Positions 13,922 through 15,490 of a stretch of 15,490 nucleotides of DNA are shown here, one piece after another. The notes beneath the pieces are model-generated. The model saw only the letters and a list, made by a program, of their open reading frames with translations, made no database searches and had not been told where the DNA came from. This DNA comes from Alphaproteobacteria bacterium (GTDB lineage: Bacteria > Pseudomonadota > Alphaproteobacteria > Sphingomonadales > Sphingomonadaceae): positions 1-15,490 of the forward strand of contig JAQGLH010000218.1 in NCBI GenBank assembly GCA_028293005.1, in the 5' to 3' direction. Both the position numbers and the translations under genes were made by a program. Positions within the stretch are counted from its first letter, which is position 1. Every line of letters starts with the position of its first letter.

Positions 13922-14938
13922 ATGCCGGCGATGAACATGATCCAGGCGATCAACAGTGCGCATGACGTGATGATGGAGCGCGATCCGGACGTCGTCGCGC
14001 TCGGCGAGGATATCGGCTATTTTGGTGGGGTCTTTCGCGTCACCGAAGGGCTGCAGGAGAAATATGGGCGCTCGCGAGTCATCGACACGCCGATTGCCGA
14101 AGGCGGCATCGTCGGAGTCGCGATCGGCATGGCGGCCTATGGCCTGCGTCCGATCGCGGAGGTCCAGTTCGCCGATTACATCTATCCCGCGGTCGATCAG
14201 ATCGTCTCGGAAGCGGGCCGGATGCGCTATCGCAGCGCCGGCGAGTGGGCGATCCCGCTGGTCGTGCGCTCGCCTTATGGCGGCGGCATTTTCGGCGGCC
14301 AGACGCACAGCCAGTCGCCGGAGGCGATCTTTGCGCACGTGTCGGGCATCAAGACGGTGATCCCGTCCAATCCCTATGACGCCAAGGGCCTGCTGATCTC
14401 GGCGATCGAGGACAATGATCCGGTCATCTTCTTCGAACCCAAGCGCATCTACAACGGCCCGTTCGACGGGCATTACGAGCGGGCGGTGACGCCCTGGGCC
14501 AAGCACCCGCAGGCCGAGGTCCCCGAAGGCTATTTCAACGTCCCGCTCGGCAAGGCGGCGATTGCGCGCGAAGGCGATGCCGTGACGTTGCTCTGCTACG
14601 GCACGATGGTCCATGTCGCACTATCGGCTGCGGAAGCTGAAGGAATCGACGTCGAGGTGATCGATCTGCGCACGCTGGTGCCGATCGACATCGAGACGAT
14701 CGAGGCCTCGGTGAAGAAGACCGGCCGCTGCCTGATCCTTCACGAAGCGACCCGTACCGCCGGCTTTGGCGCCGAGCTCAGCGCGCTCGTCCAGGAGCGC
14801 TGCTTCTACCATCTCGAAGCGCCGGTGCAGCGGGTGACCGGCTTCGACATGCCTTACCCGCATGCGCTCGAATGGGCCTATTTCCCGGGCCCGGTCCGGC
14901 TGGGCCTGGCGCTGAGGGCAATAGTGGAGGAGGGTTGA
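13922..14938 (+). CDS. bkdA2: Branched-chain 2-oxoacid dehydrogenase E1 component, beta subunit
   Basis: The 338-residue protein has the normal length for E1 beta. The N-terminal pyrimidine-binding domain contains GEDIGYFGGVFRVTEGL (28-44) and the IDTPIAEGGIVG block with catalytic E60, which activates ThDP. The C-terminal transketolase-like domain includes the VIDLRTLVPID segment and the late LILHEATRTAGFGAEL motif. It forms an alpha2-beta2 heterotetramer with the product of the preceding gene. It starts one base after the E1 alpha stop, with AAGGCGG just upstream, and ends 4 bp before the E2 ATG. Nothing is unusual in the sequence. Confidence 0.95.
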   Translation: MPAMNMIQAINSAHDVMMERDPDVVALGEDIGYFGGVFRVTEGLQEKYGRSRVIDTPIAEGGIVGVAIGMAAYGLRPIAEVQFADYIYPAVDQIVSEAGRMRYRSAGEWAIPLVVRSPYGGGIFGGQTHSQSPEAIFAHVSGIKTVIPSNPYDAKGLLISAIEDNDPVIFFEPKRIYNGPFDGHYERAVTPWAKHPQAEVPEGYFNVPLGKAAIAREGDAVTLLCYGTMVHVALSAAEAEGIDVEVIDLRTLVPIDIETIEASVKKTGRCLILHEATRTAGFGAELSALVQERCFYHLEAPVQRVTGFDMPYPHALEWAYFPGPVRLGLALRAIVEEG

Positions 14939-14942
14939 AGTC

Positions 14943-15490
14943 ATGGCGCGCTATGAATTCAAGCTGCCCGATGTCGGTGAAGGGATCGCGGAGGCGGAAA
15001 TCGCCGCCTGGCACGTCAAGGTCGGCGATCAGGTCGAGGAGGATCAGCAGATCGCCGATGTCATGACCGACAAGGCCACGGTCGAGATGGAATCGCCGGT
15101 GGCGGGGCGCGTTGTCGCGCTCGCCGGGGAGGTCGGCGATCAGGTCGCGATCGGATCGGTGCTGGTCGTGCTCGAGACCGACAACGGCGTTTCCCCACAG
15201 AGCGCCGAGCGCCACGACAAGGTCGCCTTCACCGATGGCCTGGTCGAGGAGCGCCGCGCACTTGCGGCGGCGGAGCCGAGCATGGCCGAGACGGACGACG
15301 AGCCTGGCTCAGGAGATCGCCGCTCGGGAGATCGCCGTTCCGGCGATCGGCGCGAAGGAGATCAGCGCCAGGACGAGCAGCGACAAGGCGACCGGCGCGA
15401 CGGCGAGCGTCGTTCCGGCGACAGTGATCGCCGCCAGCACGATCGCGGTGAGCCTGACCGAAGAAGCGGGGAAAGGCGGAGCGGCGACCG
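14943..15490 (+). CDS. bkdB: Branched-chain 2-oxoacid dehydrogenase E2, lipoyl domain and repeat linker (3' end missing)
   Basis: The N-terminal lipoyl domain (about 1-80) is canonical: KLPDVGEGIAEAEI near the start, the lipoylated lysine K44 in MTDKATVEM, and the return strand VLVVLETD. E2 carries the acyl group on this arm from E1 to CoA. A short region (about 81-120) containing EERRALAAAEPSMAETDDE follows. From residue 123 the linker becomes a Ser-Gly-Asp-Arg-Arg repeat that is still running at the window end (about residue 183). The peripheral-subunit-binding and catalytic domains lie beyond. The ATG is preceded by GGAGGAGGG (14926-14934) at an ideal 8-nt spacing, the strongest ribosome site in the window. 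Third-position GC drops from roughly 85% in the lipoyl part to roughly 63% in the repeat (hand count). Confidence 0.9.
   Translation, partial: MARYEFKLPDVGEGIAEAEIAAWHVKVGDQVEEDQQIADVMTDKATVEMESPVAGRVVALAGEVGDQVAIGSVLVVLETDNGVSPQSAERHDKVAFTDGLVEERRALAAAEPSMAETDDEPGSGDRRSGDRRSGDRREGDQRQDEQRQGDRRDGERRSGDSDRRQHDRGEPDRRSGERRSGD
15309..15490 (+). repeat. Tandem 15-bp units encoding SGDRR-like pentapeptides
   Basis: Seven consecutive 15-bp units (15309-15413) encode SGDRR, SGDRR, SGDRR, EGDQR, QDEQR, QGDRR and DGERR; looser copies (SGDSDRR, EPDRR, SGERR, SGD) continue to the end. The first three units are identical in protein, yet all five nucleotide positions at which they vary are third codon positions of the E2 frame, pointing to selection on the peptide. 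Confidence 0.85.

Noticed and set aside
15309..15413. Short tandem repeats that could suggest a CRISPR array
   Set aside because: The units are 15 bp, contiguous, without spacers, and in frame with a protein-coding gene.
15310..15490. Alternative frame through the E2 repeat, with high third-position GC and an Ala/Thr/Val-rich product
   Set aside because: All nucleotide differences among the three SGDRR units are synonymous in the E2 frame but change residues in this one. The high GC3 follows from the first bases of Arg, Gly, Asp, Glu and Gln codons. The same frame upstream of about 15295 is not protein-like.

Overview
The window is GC-rich, with strong G/C bias at third codon positions, densely packed genes and several ATGA-type overlaps. 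Gene content (a LuxR-type regulator, a branched-chain 2-oxoacid dehydrogenase operon, a type VI secretion (T6SS)-associated FHA protein and small conserved-looking membrane proteins) suggests an alphaproteobacterium, probably a sphingomonad. That assignment is inference from protein style; there is no rRNA or other marker gene. I see no tRNA, rRNA, CRISPR array, insertion sequence or integrase.

Left part (1-5800). The 3' end of an HI0933-type flavoprotein gene converges on a minus-strand MarR-type regulator. Next is a minus-strand LuxR-type regulator with an autoinducer-binding domain and no luxI partner in view. An 18-bp perfect dyad lies between the two regulators. Divergent from luxR is a COG1233/PYROXD2-type FAD oxidoreductase. 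Then come two overlapping small hypothetical genes, a small two-helix membrane protein, and a 53-codon minus-strand ORF that is easy to miss.

Centre (5826-11903). Five plus-strand genes form what looks like one signalling cluster: a membrane-anchored degenerate-GGDEF/EAL c-di-GMP phosphodiesterase, a LysM lipoprotein, a transmembrane Ser/Thr kinase with a periplasmic sensor region and a C-terminal HAMP domain, a TagH-type FHA protein, and a PP2C phosphatase. Four of the five are joined to a neighbour by 4-nt overlaps. Kinase, FHA protein and phosphatase are the three parts of the T6SS threonine phosphorylation pathway. No structural T6SS gene occurs on either side within the window, so the module is either detached from its apparatus or serves another target.

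Right part (11936-15490). A minus-strand, receiver-only FixJ-like response regulator is divergent, across a 318-bp gap, from a branched-chain 2-oxoacid dehydrogenase operon: E1 alpha, E1 beta, then E2, which runs off the window. The E2 lipoyl domain is normal, but the following linker is not the usual Ala/Pro type. It is a run of SGDRR-like pentapeptides, a mixed-charge Arg/Asp/Gly repeat that continues to the last base. This linker and the self-contained kinase-FHA-phosphatase cluster are the two most interesting things here.
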